Assembly: GCA_014360755.1 (NCBI GenBank)
Contig: JACIWX010000005.1
Location: 62,001-126,000 of the forward strand
Direction: 5' to 3'
DNA length: 64,000 nucleotides
Source of the DNA: Chloroflexota bacterium
GTDB lineage: Bacteria; Chloroflexota; Anaerolineae; UBA2200
In this document: positions 1-7,691 of the stretch, one piece after another
Layout: every line of letters starts with the position of its first letter
Position numbering within the stretch: the first letter of the stretch is position 1
Made by a program: the position numbers and the translations under genes
Notes under the pieces: model-generated
Databases searched by the model: none
The model's input: only the letters and a program-made list of their open reading frames with translations
What the model was told of the DNA's origin: nothing

Positions 1-1
1 G

Positions 2-151
2 GAGATCAATACCTTGCCCGGGATGAACCCACAGATCAGTGACCTATGCATTATGGCTAGGGCGGAGGGTATGCCTTATACCCGACTAGTGAATGATATT
101 TTGCAATTGGCTGCGCGGCGCTACGGGCTGTGGGATGGAACCTACGCGTAG
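2..151 (+). CDS. ddl: D-alanine--D-alanine ligase, C-terminal end (partial)
   Basis: Only the last 49 residues are in the window, in frame 2 from base 2 to a TAG at 149-151. They begin EINTLPGMNP, the metal- and phosphate-binding C-terminal motif of the ATP-grasp D-Ala-D-Ala ligases, and end in the usual helical tail. The enzyme makes the D-Ala-D-Ala dipeptide for peptidoglycan in the cytoplasm. The motif is seen directly; the family call follows from it. The rest lies upstream of the window, so start, regulation and completeness cannot be judged. A related ATP-grasp ligase is possible but less likely. Confidence 0.85.
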   Translation, partial: EINTLPGMNPQISDLCIMARAEGMPYTRLVNDILQLAARRYGLWDGTYA

Positions 152-200
152 CGAAGTTAAATATGTAATGGGTGAAAAGAATTTTGGAGGTTAAGAAAAA

Positions 201-377
201 ATGGATACGGAATGGGAATGTATGGAATGTGGATACCTTTATGAGGGAAAGAACCCCCCGCGCCGATGTCCCGATTGTGGAGCAGTAGGCGCCTGGGAGA
301 AGGTGGAGTACATGGAAGACTGGGATGATGAGTTCGGGGATGAAGACTTTGATGAGTACGATGAGGAAGAGGAGTAG
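201..377 (+). CDS. Small rubredoxin-like protein with acidic tail
   Basis: This 58-residue protein starts at an ATG preceded by GGAGG (186-190). It carries CMECGYLYEG near residue 8 and CPDCGA near residue 24, the two CxxC knuckles of a rubredoxin-type iron site or zinc ribbon, spaced as in the C-terminal domain of rubrerythrins. The last 20 residues are almost all Asp and Glu. It is probably a small electron carrier or metal-site protein; the partner is unknown. It follows ddl by 49 bases and is closed by a strong terminator. A pure zinc-ribbon role cannot be excluded, because the acidic tail is not typical of rubredoxin. Confidence 0.75.
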   Translation: MDTEWECMECGYLYEGKNPPRRCPDCGAVGAWEKVEYMEDWDDEFGDEDFDEYDEEEE

Positions 378-397
378 CCTCTAGCAATGAATGGCAA

Positions 398-424
398 GGG
401 CTGTCGGAAAGACAGCCTTTTGCT
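398..424 (+). terminator. Rho-independent terminator
   Basis: GGCTGTC (399-405) pairs with GACAGCC (411-417) around a GGAAA loop and is followed by a T-rich run. It ends the ddl/rubredoxin-like transcript. Confidence 0.85.
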
Positions 425-459
425 TTTTATCCACTTGTGATTCCTTTGGGTTCGGCACT

Positions 460-487
460 TTGGTATTCGAAGGGAAAAGGTTATAAT
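460..487 (+). promoter_or_regulatory. Sigma70-type promoter for the sugar transferase gene
   Basis: TTGGTA (460-465), a 16-base spacer, then TATAAT (482-487). It lies just after the terminator and about 40 bases before the next start codon. Confidence 0.6.
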
Positions 488-528
488 GCTGGCATCTTGT
501 AAGCCATTAGAGGTAACGCGAACAAGCA

Positions 529-1266
529 GTGGAGGCAACTAGCAAAGAGGGCATTTCACCCCTTCCATGGGAAAATAACCGAGTGCGAGCGTTGTACCTT
601 TTGAGCCTTGCTCAGCCAGCGGTGGCTCGTCGCAGGCGACTGTATGCTCTGGCGAAGAGAATGATGGATTTCGCCATTGCGGCATTGCTTTTGCTCTTAT
701 TCGCACCACTCATGCTTGTCATTGCGCTGGTGATTAAAGCAACTTCACCTGGGCCGGCGATCCTGGTGCAAGAAAGAGTAGGCAAGGGCGGCAAGGTCTT
801 TTTCTTCTATAAATTTCGCTCTATGTATAGTAACTCGGATAATGCTGAGGATAAGCGGTACGCACGGGAATATATCCATGGCAATCATCAAGCGGCAGCC
901 CCGCAGGGAGGGGTGTTCAAGCCCGCCAACGACAAGCGGATAACGCCGGTGGGCAGGTGGCTACGCAAGACCAGCCTGGACGAATTGCCCCAGCTTTTCA
1001 ATGTCCTAAAAGGGGATATGAGTTTGGTGGGGCCGCGTCCGTCCATGCCTTATGAAGTAGATGTGTATAAGCCATGGCATTTCCGGCGTTTGGAAGTATT
1101 GCCAGGTATCACCGGCTTGGCCCAAATCAGGGGCCGGAGCAGTTTAACTTTTCGAGAAATTGTACGTATTGACCTCGAATACATTGAGCGGCGTTCGCTC
1201 CTCCTTGACCTCGCCATCTTGCTCAAAACTTTGCCCGTGGTGCTCTCGGCTCGTGGTGCTCGATGA
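529..1266 (+). CDS. Polyprenyl-phosphate sugar-1-phosphate transferase
   Basis: A bacterial sugar transferase (WcaJ/RfbP-type domain). Such enzymes move a sugar-1-phosphate from a nucleotide sugar to undecaprenyl phosphate at the inner membrane, the first step of exopolysaccharide or O-unit synthesis. One hydrophobic segment lies at about residues 47-70. It is followed by [30 protein letters not shown] and LVGPRP, the family's hallmark motifs. At 245 residues it is the short, single-domain form without the N-terminal multi-pass region of WbaP. The GTG start at 529 has no strong ribosome site; the ATG at 661 would start almost at the membrane helix and is an alternative. The secreted protein downstream suggests a cell-surface context. 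Confidence 0.88.
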   Translation: MEATSKEGISPLPWENNRVRALYLLSLAQPAVARRRRLYALAKRMMDFAIAALLLLLFAPLMLVIALVIKATSPGPAILVQERVGKGGKVFFFYKFRSMYSNSDNAEDKRYAREYIHGNHQAAAPQGGVFKPANDKRITPVGRWLRKTSLDELPQLFNVLKGDMSLVGPRPSMPYEVDVYKPWHFRRLEVLPGITGLAQIRGRSSLTFREIVRIDLEYIERRSLLLDLAILLKTLPVVLSARGAR

Positions 1267-1321
1267 GCAGGACAAAGCCCAAACTTTGAAGCAAAGCAAA
1301 ATTTATCACAGAAGGCAGGAC

Positions 1322-2959
1322 ATGCATTCCACTCCGAAATCTTTCACCACAAACTCATATCGCGTGTGGTTGACTATCCTCTGGCTGTTCTGTTTGATGT
1401 TCAGCCCGCCCTCCCATTCTTTGGCCCAGGCTACCGCGCCAGGCGAGCAATTGCCGCCTTTTCGTATGGATCCCAGTCTGCCGCCCGATATTGTGGTGAA
1501 TGCTGGGCAAGGCTTGGGACAATGCCACTGGCTCGCTGTCGGAATCGTGTCTAACCCGGATGTCAGTTGGGGTTATGACGCTAGGGCAGAGGTCAGCGGT
1601 TGGGCGGCGATTGAGCCACAGCCGGGCGTTTTCAATTGGGAACCCCTGGATGCTGAGGTCAACAAAGCACGCAGCCTGGGCAAGCGTATTTGGTTGGAAC
1701 TGTTGACCACTGAGGGCCAGACACCGCAATGGGCCCAGGATATGGGTGTAGAGCTCATTGGATCGCGCGGCGGGACGCCTGTTCCCTGGAATGAAACCTA
1801 CCTGCGCTTGCTGCGCCGGGCAGTGCACGCCATGGCTGCTCGCTACGATGGAGATCCCACGGTAGATGCCATTAACGTCATGGCTGGGGGGTGCTATGGT
1901 GAGATGGCGATTTGTGCTCGTGAGAGCGATACACCCGCTTGGGAACAGGCTGGATACACGGATGAAAAATTTATCGCGGCTGTCCAGCAGATTCTCGACA
2001 TCTATCTGGAAGAAGAATATGTGTGGGAAGATGGCAGCCGGACGCATGGATTTCTCAAGACGCCTGTCGTGCTCCAGCTTGGTGGAGGGCTTTATGGCCA
2101 TACTACGGCAGTCATCAAGCCTGTGGTGGAATACGCCATATCTAAGTATGGTATGCGTGTGTGGTTGAAATACAATGGTTTCGGTGGCAATCATGACATG
2201 GGTTGGCTTTATCAAGAGTATGCTGCCCTTACCAAGGTTGGCTATGAGCCTGGCGGAGGCCAGTCAGATTTTCCGGATAGGCCCAAAGAGTACATTCAGA
2301 CCGCCCTAGAGCAACATGCCAGTTATCTTTGCTTACAGAAAGCAATTTTTGACATTTCTGACCCGCAGTGGCAGGAAGCGCGCGAAATGGCAGCACGCTA
2401 CTTGGGAGCCCAAATCTTCTGTCAGGGGGTCGAGATGCCTGACGAAGTGGTAGCAGGGCAAGAGTACCGCCTTGTTACGTATTGGGTGAATCGTGGGGCG
2501 ACACCGCTCATGCGCCCTGAACGCCAAGGCATAAAGGATATTCCAGCCTCGTATGACATTGTCATCGCTTTTGTAAATCCTGTCACTGGCTCACCGGTGT
2601 TTGAGCACCGCTTTGCGCCAGCAGTGCCTACGACGAAATGGTACACTGCTCAACCGATGCGCATTGAGGAGCCCATTGTGCTGCCTTCTTCTATGCCGAT
2701 GGGTGAGTACGATGTGCGTATTGCACTGGTAAATCCCAGCCTTCCGCCGGATGATATTCGGCGCTATTTTTATCTATTGAATGTCAACCAGCACGATGGC
2801 GAGGGCAGATATACGGTGGGACGGATTACCGTGCACAGCGCAGCAATGCCCATTCCCAGTGCTACTGCGATGCCCACGGAGTCCCCCACACCAGTGCAGA
2901 ATCCACTGCTTAGGATTTTGCGTGCTATCTGGGAGTGGCTGCGCAGTTGGCTCAAGTGA
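1322..2959 (+). CDS. Secreted glycosidase-like TIM-barrel protein (DUF4832-like)
   Basis: The 545-residue product has an N-terminal signal sequence (hydrophobic stretch near residues 12-30, ending SLAQA). The ATG at 1322 is preferred over longer in-frame starts because it follows a purine-rich AGGCAGGA and places the signal peptide at the N-terminus. The central part reads like a glycoside-hydrolase barrel (QPGVFNWEPLD, then ARYDGDPTVDAINV). The part after about residue 370 is beta-rich, like the C-terminal module of DUF4832 proteins. A short Pro/Thr linker and amphipathic tail close it. The protein at 7692 shares the overall plan. Substrate and catalytic residues were not identified. It is probably co-transcribed with the sugar transferase, 55 bases upstream. 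Confidence 0.55.
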   Translation: MHSTPKSFTTNSYRVWLTILWLFCLMFSPPSHSLAQATAPGEQLPPFRMDPSLPPDIVVNAGQGLGQCHWLAVGIVSNPDVSWGYDARAEVSGWAAIEPQPGVFNWEPLDAEVNKARSLGKRIWLELLTTEGQTPQWAQDMGVELIGSRGGTPVPWNETYLRLLRRAVHAMAARYDGDPTVDAINVMAGGCYGEMAICARESDTPAWEQAGYTDEKFIAAVQQILDIYLEEEYVWEDGSRTHGFLKTPVVLQLGGGLYGHTTAVIKPVVEYAISKYGMRVWLKYNGFGGNHDMGWLYQEYAALTKVGYEPGGGQSDFPDRPKEYIQTALEQHASYLCLQKAIFDISDPQWQEAREMAARYLGAQIFCQGVEMPDEVVAGQEYRLVTYWVNRGATPLMRPERQGIKDIPASYDIVIAFVNPVTGSPVFEHRFAPAVPTTKWYTAQPMRIEEPIVLPSSMPMGEYDVRIALVNPSLPPDDIRRYFYLLNVNQHDGEGRYTVGRITVHSAAMPIPSATAMPTESPTPVQNPLLRILRAIWEWLRSWLK

Positions 2960-2973
2960 TCGGTGGGCTATTA

Positions 2974-3152
2974 GAGGGTGTTGAAAAAGCCCTTCCAATG
3001 TCATGCTGAACCTTCGCGCTGAGCAAAGCGAAGGGGAAGTGAAGCATCTCGCAGTACTCGGGAAAATACGGCTAAAGTTACGCGAGACCCCTTCGTTGCA
3101 CTCAGGGCAGGCTCTTCGCTTCGCTCAGGGCGACAAGATTTTCAACACTCTC
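2974..3152. repeat. MITE-like element, copy 1 (179 bp)
   Basis: Terminal inverted repeats GAGGGTGTTGAAAA and TTTTCAACACTCTC enclose a core containing TCATGCTGAACCTTCG and AAATACGGCTAAAGTTACG. The element is flanked by an 8-bp direct repeat, GGCTATTA (2966-2973 and 3153-3160), read as a target-site duplication. The ends match those of the insertion sequence at 52708-54101. It has no coding capacity. Related copies are at 15988, 30464, 31817 and 41489. Confidence 0.85.
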
Positions 3153-3183
3153 GGCTATTAGGGTACAAAAGCGCATAGAGCAT

Positions 3184-3212
3184 TTGACTTTTGGGCCACA
3201 GGAAAATATACT
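3184..3212 (+). promoter_or_regulatory. Sigma70-type promoter of the leader RNA
   Basis: TTGACT (3184-3189), a 17-base spacer and TATACT (3207-3212) predict a start near 3219. No ORF follows for about 280 bases, which implies a structured leader or small RNA. Confidence 0.75.
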
Positions 3213-3218
3213 TTCTCA

Positions 3219-3440
3219 TGCAAGAACGTGATCGTTATGTGCGGATTTTATCAGAGGAGAGAGACCTTGTTTGAAATGCACCACCGCTGAATTTGAGTTG
3301 TAGCACGGGGCATCAGTTGGTGCCCGCGAGCCGACCTGCACATACTGGGGCGGTGGTGTAGCCACGCCCTGAATTAGGGCATTGTGTCCCTCCGGAGATG
3401 GCAACCGCCGCCAGCGTGTGCTGGCGGCGGTTTGCTTTTG
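3219..3440 (+). ncRNA. Structured leader RNA upstream of the selenium operon (candidate riboswitch/attenuator; 6S-like alternative)
   Basis: About 220 noncoding bases lie between a good promoter and a strong terminator. TGCACCACCGC (3277-3287) pairs over 11 bp with GCGGTGGTGTA (3350-3360), enclosing a hairpin GGGCA/TGCCC. GCCCT/AGGGC forms another small hairpin near 3366-3380. The 3' strand of the long stem (3349-3357) can instead pair, nine bases in a row, with 3404-3412, the 5' arm of the terminator. That mutually exclusive pairing is the logic of a transcription attenuator. The rod-like fold with a central bubble would also fit a 6S RNA. No known riboswitch class was recognised. The pairing is seen; the function is inference. 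Confidence 0.5.
3403..3439 (+). terminator. Strong intrinsic terminator before yedE
   Basis: AACCGCCGCCAGC (3403-3415) pairs perfectly with GCTGGCGGCGGTT (3420-3432) around GTGT, followed by TTTGCTTTT. It ends the leader RNA 57 bases before the transporter start. Read-through or anti-termination would be needed to express the operon from the upstream promoter. Confidence 0.9.
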
Positions 3441-3496
3441 CCTACGCTGCGGTCTGTCGACTGCGTAGAGACTATATCGCAAGGAGGAACACAAGT

Positions 3497-4612
3497 ATGT
3501 CGGAGAAAATCACTGCTTTCTTCGCCTCACGACGAGGCATCGTCCTAGCCGGAGGGGTCATTGGTGTTCTGGCGCCGCTTTTGCAACGGCTGGGCAATCC
3601 ACCCAACATGGGCATCTGCGTAGCCTGTTTTGAGCGGGACATTGCAGGTGCTCTGGGGTTGCACCGCGCTGCCGCCGTCCAGTACATCCGGCCGGAAATC
3701 ATTGGTTTCGTGCTGGGTTCGCTGGTTGCAGCGCTCCTCTTCCGCGAGTTCAAAGCTCGCGCTGGCTCTGCCCCCATTGTGCGCTTTGTCCTGGGCGTAT
3801 TTGCCATGATTGGCGCCTTGGCTTTCCTGGGCTGCCCCTGGCGAGCGCTGCTGCGGTTAGCGGGCGGAGACCTCAATGCGCTCTTAGGCCTTGCAGGCCT
3901 CGCCACCGGTATCGCGGTCGGCGTACAATTTCTCAAGTCCGGCTATGACTTGGGGCGCTCGTATCGCACGTATACGGCGGTTGGTTGGATCATGCCCCTC
4001 TTGATGGTTGGCTTGCTGCTGTTGCTGATCTTCCGACCTCAGTTCAGCCCGGATGGCCCAATTTTCTTCAGCAAGAGCGGACCTGGGTCGCTTCACGCCC
4101 CCTTGTTGATTTCCCTGGGCGTGGGCATGATCATCGGGTTCCTGGCGCAGCGAACACGCTTTTGCACCATGGGGGCGATGCGCGATGTCATCCTGATGGG
4201 AGATACCCATCTCATCAGTGGCGTGGGTGCGCTGCTAGCGATGGCTTTTGTCACCAACCTGTTGCTGGGACAAATCCGTGTCGGTTTTGTTGCTCAGCCA
4301 ACGGCTCATAGCAGCCACCTGTGGAACTTTTTGGGGATGATGCTGGCAGGCTTGGCTTTTGCCCTCGCCGGAGGTTGCCCTGGCCGTCAGCTTTTCCTCT
4401 CAGGTGAAGGGGATGGAGATGCAGCGGTCTTTGTCTTGGGGATGATCGTTGGCGCAGGCTTCTCCCATAACTTTGCCCTGGCTGGTAAGCCTGACATGGT
4501 TGTGGAAGGCGTCGTGAAAGTCGGTGGCTTGACCACTGCCGGCATGGTGGCGGTGTTACTAGGGTTGGTGACGTGCCTGGCCATTGGCTTCACCATGCGC
4601 AAAGCAGAATAG
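3497..4612 (+). CDS. yedE: YedE-type selenium metabolism membrane transporter
   Basis: A multi-pass membrane protein of 371 residues with about ten hydrophobic segments. It belongs to the YeeE/YedE family, and specifically to the form linked to selenium metabolism. The N-terminal GNPPNMGICVACFERDIAG block and the RTRFCTMGAMRDV and AGGCPGRQL motifs carry the conserved cysteines and glycines. It probably imports a selenium or sulfur species for selenophosphate synthesis; the exact substrate is not established. The ATG at 3497 follows AAGGAGG, so longer in-frame starts reaching into the terminator are rejected. It heads the run TusA-like, desulfurase, DUF3343, selD, which strongly supports the selenium assignment. 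Confidence 0.88.
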   Translation: MSEKITAFFASRRGIVLAGGVIGVLAPLLQRLGNPPNMGICVACFERDIAGALGLHRAAAVQYIRPEIIGFVLGSLVAALLFREFKARAGSAPIVRFVLGVFAMIGALAFLGCPWRALLRLAGGDLNALLGLAGLATGIAVGVQFLKSGYDLGRSYRTYTAVGWIMPLLMVGLLLLLIFRPQFSPDGPIFFSKSGPGSLHAPLLISLGVGMIIGFLAQRTRFCTMGAMRDVILMGDTHLISGVGALLAMAFVTNLLLGQIRVGFVAQPTAHSSHLWNFLGMMLAGLAFALAGGCPGRQLFLSGEGDGDAAVFVLGMIVGAGFSHNFALAGKPDMVVEGVVKVGGLTTAGMVAVLLGLVTCLAIGFTMRKAE

Positions 4613-4630
4613 AGAACGGAGGGATGATCG

Positions 4631-4837
4631 ATGAAAGTGGTTGATGCTCGTGGGCTTTCTTGTCCCCAGCCTGTTATCCTTACCAGGAATGCCATGCAAA
4701 CGGGAGAGTTCCCCATTGAGGTATTGGTGGACACGGTTACCTCTCGGGAAAACGTACGGCGAATGGCTGAGAAATCTGGCCTACAGGTACGTGTTGAAAC
4801 GGTTGGGGACGAGTTCAAGCTGATTATCACGAAATGA
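4631..4837 (+). CDS. TusA/SirA-like sulfur (selenium) carrier protein
   Basis: A 68-residue protein of the TusA fold. It opens VVDARGLSCPQPVILT, the family's signature, with the persulfide-carrying cysteine in the CPxP motif at residue 11. It begins 18 bases after yedE, behind GGAGGGATG. In selenium operons this domain is often the N-terminal half of YedF; here it stands alone without the DsrE-like half. By family it would accept sulfur or selenium on its Cys and hand it on, probably between the transporter, the desulfurase at 4985 and SelD. The carrier role is family knowledge; selenium specificity rests on context. Confidence 0.85.
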   Translation: MKVVDARGLSCPQPVILTRNAMQTGEFPIEVLVDTVTSRENVRRMAEKSGLQVRVETVGDEFKLIITK

Positions 4838-4844
4838 AGGGGAA

Positions 4845-4874
4845 GGTCCCAGGGGGACGAATCCCCCTGGGGCC
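4845..4874. terminator. Strong intercistronic hairpin
   Basis: A 13-bp stem (4845-4857 with 4862-4874, one G-T pair) with a CGAA loop lies between the TusA-like gene and the desulfurase. No T-run follows, so it may be a processing or mRNA-stability element rather than an efficient terminator. Confidence 0.55.
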
Positions 4875-4984
4875 TACCAGAACGAGATGTCTTACTGTGT
4901 GATGTCTTGACCTGCTGTTCCGATCAACCTATAATGGCGGTGCGTGGCCGCAGTATGGCAACATGCTAAGAAAGAAGGGTAACT

Positions 4985-6139
4985 GTGATCTACTTCGATA
5001 ATGCCGCGACCACCTGGCCCAAGCCGCCTGGTGTCGCAGAGGCGGTCCTGAACTTTGTACAACATATAGGTGGTAGTCCTGGCCGTTCTGGACACCGGCT
5101 GGCGGTAGAAGCCAATAGAGTTGTGTATGATACGCGCGAAGCGCTAGCGACATTGTTTGGGGTGGCTGATCCTCTGCGTATTGTCTTCACAGCCAATGTT
5201 ACCGAGGCACTCAACCTGGTGCTCTTTGGGTATCTGCGCCCAGGTGACCATGTGGTAACGACATCGATGGAACACAACTCTGTCATGCGTCCTCTGCGTT
5301 ATCTGCAATCGCTGGGGGTAGAATTGACGGTAGTGCCTTGTTCTTCAGAGGGAGTCTTAGACGCCGCGGATGTGGAAAAGGCGATTCGCCCCAATACAGT
5401 CTTGCTGGCTGTCAACCATGCCTCCAACGCAGTGGGCACGATCCAGCCTGTTGCAGATATAGGGATGATTGCTCGTCAGCATGGCCTTTTGCTCCTGGTG
5501 GATGCCGCACAAACGGCGGGTGCTTATCCCATTGATATGGACCAAATGCATATTGATTTGCTGGCTTTTACAGGGCACAAAGCCCTTTTTGGCCCCCAAG
5601 GCACAGGCGGGCTGTGTCTGGGGGAGCGTGTGGAACTTGATCGATTACGCCCTCTCACGCGAGGTGGGACAGGGAGCCAATCGGAATTGGAAGAGCAACC
5701 CGATTTCTTGCCTGATAAATATGAGAGCGGCACAGCCAATGGCGTGGGCATCGCTGGTCTGGGTGCAGGAGTACGGTTTGTGCTCGAACAGGGTATAGAG
5801 AATATCCGCCAGCATGAACAAATGCTGACAGAACGATTACTCGCCGGCCTACAAGATATCCCGGGAGTATGTGTCTACGGCACTCGTGATGCTCGACGGC
5901 AGACCGCTTGTGTTTCGTTCAATATCAAGGGCATTGAACCTTCGGACGTGGCGTTGAGGCTGGATGAAGAATATGCCATTCTGTGCCGGCCAGGTCTGCA
6001 TTGTGCTCCTGCGGCGCATCGTACGATAGGCACGTACCCACGCGGCACCGTTCGATTCGGGCTGAGCTATTTCAACTCCGTTGAAGAGGTGGATGCAGCC
6101 ATTAGAGCGGTGCGTAACATCGCTATGAAAAAGCACTAG
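4985..6139 (+). CDS. Cysteine desulfurase family protein (class V aminotransferase fold)
   Basis: A PLP enzyme of 384 residues that removes sulfur (or selenium, from selenocysteine) from the amino acid as an enzyme-bound persulfide. It opens MIYFDNAATTWPKP, has SMEHNSVMRPL, a PLP-contacting VDAAQTAG, and the Schiff-base lysine in FTGHKALFGPQGTGG. The active-site cysteine is in CRPGLHCAP near residue 341. The GTG start at 4985 follows AAAGGGT. This subgroup, distinct from IscS and SufS, recurs beside DUF3343 and selD, so a role in supplying reduced selenium is likely. General sulfur trafficking is the alternative. No iron-sulfur scaffold gene is nearby. Confidence 0.88.
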   Translation: MIYFDNAATTWPKPPGVAEAVLNFVQHIGGSPGRSGHRLAVEANRVVYDTREALATLFGVADPLRIVFTANVTEALNLVLFGYLRPGDHVVTTSMEHNSVMRPLRYLQSLGVELTVVPCSSEGVLDAADVEKAIRPNTVLLAVNHASNAVGTIQPVADIGMIARQHGLLLLVDAAQTAGAYPIDMDQMHIDLLAFTGHKALFGPQGTGGLCLGERVELDRLRPLTRGGTGSQSELEEQPDFLPDKYESGTANGVGIAGLGAGVRFVLEQGIENIRQHEQMLTERLLAGLQDIPGVCVYGTRDARRQTACVSFNIKGIEPSDVALRLDEEYAILCRPGLHCAPAAHRTIGTYPRGTVRFGLSYFNSVEEVDAAIRAVRNIAMKKH

Positions 6140-6143
6140 ATAG

Positions 6144-6392
6144 GTGAGGACAGTGGCTGAAACAGAATACGCGGTTGTGCTTTTCTATTCAACGCAAGGT
6201 GCGATCAAAGCAGAGCGTGCCCTGCTGCGTGCAGGCTTTGCGGTGAAACTGATCCCAACACCTCGCCAACTCAGTTCCGATTGTGGGACGGCTTTGCGCT
6301 GTGCCTGGGCAGATGCCGAAGCGGTTCAGGCGGCGTTAGAGGGGGCAAAGGTCGAATACGCTAGCATCCACAAGGTCACGGTAAATGAGTGA
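6144..6392 (+). CDS. DUF3343 protein, putative Se/S carrier
   Basis: An 82-residue protein with the DUF3343 pattern: an initial strand (AVVLFYSTQGAIKAE), LIPTPRQLSSDCGTALRC with conserved Cys near residues 47 and 52, and a final strand. The family is annotated as a selenium or sulfur carrier because it occurs with selD and cysteine desulfurases, as it does here. It starts five bases after the desulfurase stop. GTG at 6144 is the longest start; GTG at 6153 fits the GGTGAGGA purine run about equally well, so the N-terminus is uncertain by three residues. Carrier function is inference from family and context. Confidence 0.78.
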   Translation: MRTVAETEYAVVLFYSTQGAIKAERALLRAGFAVKLIPTPRQLSSDCGTALRCAWADAEAVQAALEGAKVEYASIHKVTVNE

Positions 6393-6431
6393 GCGTGAGA
6401 AGCGGCTGCTTCCTGGGAGGAGGTGATGGAG

Positions 6432-7484
6432 ATGGCTGAATCTTGCGAGATCAAGCGCTTGACAGCCATGACCGCTGCCGCGGGTTGAGCGGCAAAACGT
6501 GGCCCAGCGGCCCTGGTGCAGGTTCTGCGCCCTTTGCAAGGCATGTTCACCCGTGCTGACTACCCCAACCTATTGGTGGGTTTGGAGGTCAGCGATGATG
6601 CGGCGGTATATCAAATTAACGATGATGTGGCGATTGTCCAAACAATAGACTTTTTCACGCCTATTGTGGATGACCCCTATACGTATGGCGCCATTGCAGC
6701 CGCGAACGCCATGAGCGATGTTTATGCCATGGGTGGTGAGGTCGTCTTGGCGTTGAACATTGCGTGCTTCCCAGCGAACCTTCCACCTGCTGTCATCACG
6801 GAGATCCTGCGCGGTGGAGCAGAAAAAGTGCGTGAAGCAGGTGGAGTAGTTGCGGGTGGGCATACGGTGGATGATCCTGAGCCGAAGTACGGGCTTTCTG
6901 TGATGGGCATTGTGCATCCACAGCACGTTGCCACGAAAGCAGGAGCGCGTCCGGGCGATGTGTTGCTGCTGACCAAGCCCATTGGGACTGGGCTCATCAC
7001 CACCGCTGCCAAGAGCGATGTGGCTGATGCTACGCATCTGCAAGCAGCCATTGACTCTATGCTGCAATTGAACCGCATCGGCGCGCGGCTGGCGTCCCAA
7101 TTCGATCTCAAGGCAATGACTGATATCACTGGTTTTAGCCTGCTGGGCCATGCTCAGGAAATGGCAGAGCACAGTGGTGTCTGCCTGCGCATCCACGCCG
7201 AGCAGGTGCCACTGTTGCCAGGGGCGCGGGATTATGCAGAAAACTGGCTCTTCCCGGGAGGAAGCAGGCGCAACGCAGACCATTTCGGACAGTGGGTGAA
7301 GGCTTCTCCACGGATTAGTGAAGAGTTGCTGATGCTGTTCTACACTCCGGAAACCTCAGGAGGGCTCTTGATTGCTGTGCCACAGGGGAAATTGGCTGAG
7401 GTTGAGGCGTTCCTGCGCAAAAAGGGACAGCGCTACTGGATTGTCGGCGAAGTGGAAGCAGGGACCGGCATTGAAGTGGATTGA
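6432..7484 (+). CDS. selD: Selenide, water dikinase (selenophosphate synthetase) with selenocysteine
   Basis: SelD makes selenophosphate from selenide and ATP for selenoprotein synthesis. Reading through the in-frame TGA at 6486-6488 gives a 350-residue protein, the usual SelD length. It begins MAESCEIKRLTAM and continues AAGUAAKRGPAAL, so Sec19 falls exactly where SelD has its catalytic Cys/Sec, with the conserved Lys at 22. Further motifs are DDAAVYQINDDVAIVQT, NAMSDVYAMGG and AGGHTVDDPEPKYG. The ATG at 6432 lies eight bases after GGGAGGAGG. A SECIS-like hairpin follows the TGA (6515-6531). Without read-through the product would be 18 residues, or a truncated protein lacking the catalytic site. 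It is the last gene of the selenium operon. Confidence 0.93.
6515..6531 (+). promoter_or_regulatory. Bacterial SECIS element of selD
   Basis: GGTGCAG (6515-6521) pairs with CTGCGCC (6525-6531), seven pairs with one G-T, around a GTT loop. The loop G is about 33 bases past the TGA, inside the range known for bacterial SECIS hairpins. The stem and loop closely resemble the E. coli fdhF SECIS. Confidence 0.75.
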
Positions 7485-7578
7485 GAAGAAGTAGCTGACG
7501 CGAGATTTTATTAGGGTCCCTAGATGACACCTTCACTTTACTCTGGATGAAAGCTTTAGGCACCTTCCTACGTCATAT

Positions 7579-7607
7579 TTGACAGGACAGCATTTGGCCA
7601 ATATACT
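7579..7607 (+). promoter_or_regulatory. Sigma70-type promoter of the DNRLRE lipoprotein gene
   Basis: TTGACA (7579-7584), a 17-base spacer and TATACT (7602-7607), about 80 bases before the start codon. Confidence 0.8.
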
Positions 7608-7691
7608 GGGAATCCAATGTGTCATGATCCTAGTGCCGAGTATCTACTTCAGAGGAGCCAGAATGCAACACAGTAGGGGAGGTGCAACCCA

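Noticed and set aside
1355..2215. Long minus-strand ORF opposite the secreted glycosidase-like gene
   Set aside because: A shadow frame: the plus-strand gene has a signal peptide, a ribosome site and a consistent domain pattern.
3219..3440. A selenocysteine tRNA (selC) in the leader before the selenium operon
   Set aside because: No T-loop GGTTCGAATCC-like segment, no TCA anticodon arm and no long acceptor stem could be found.
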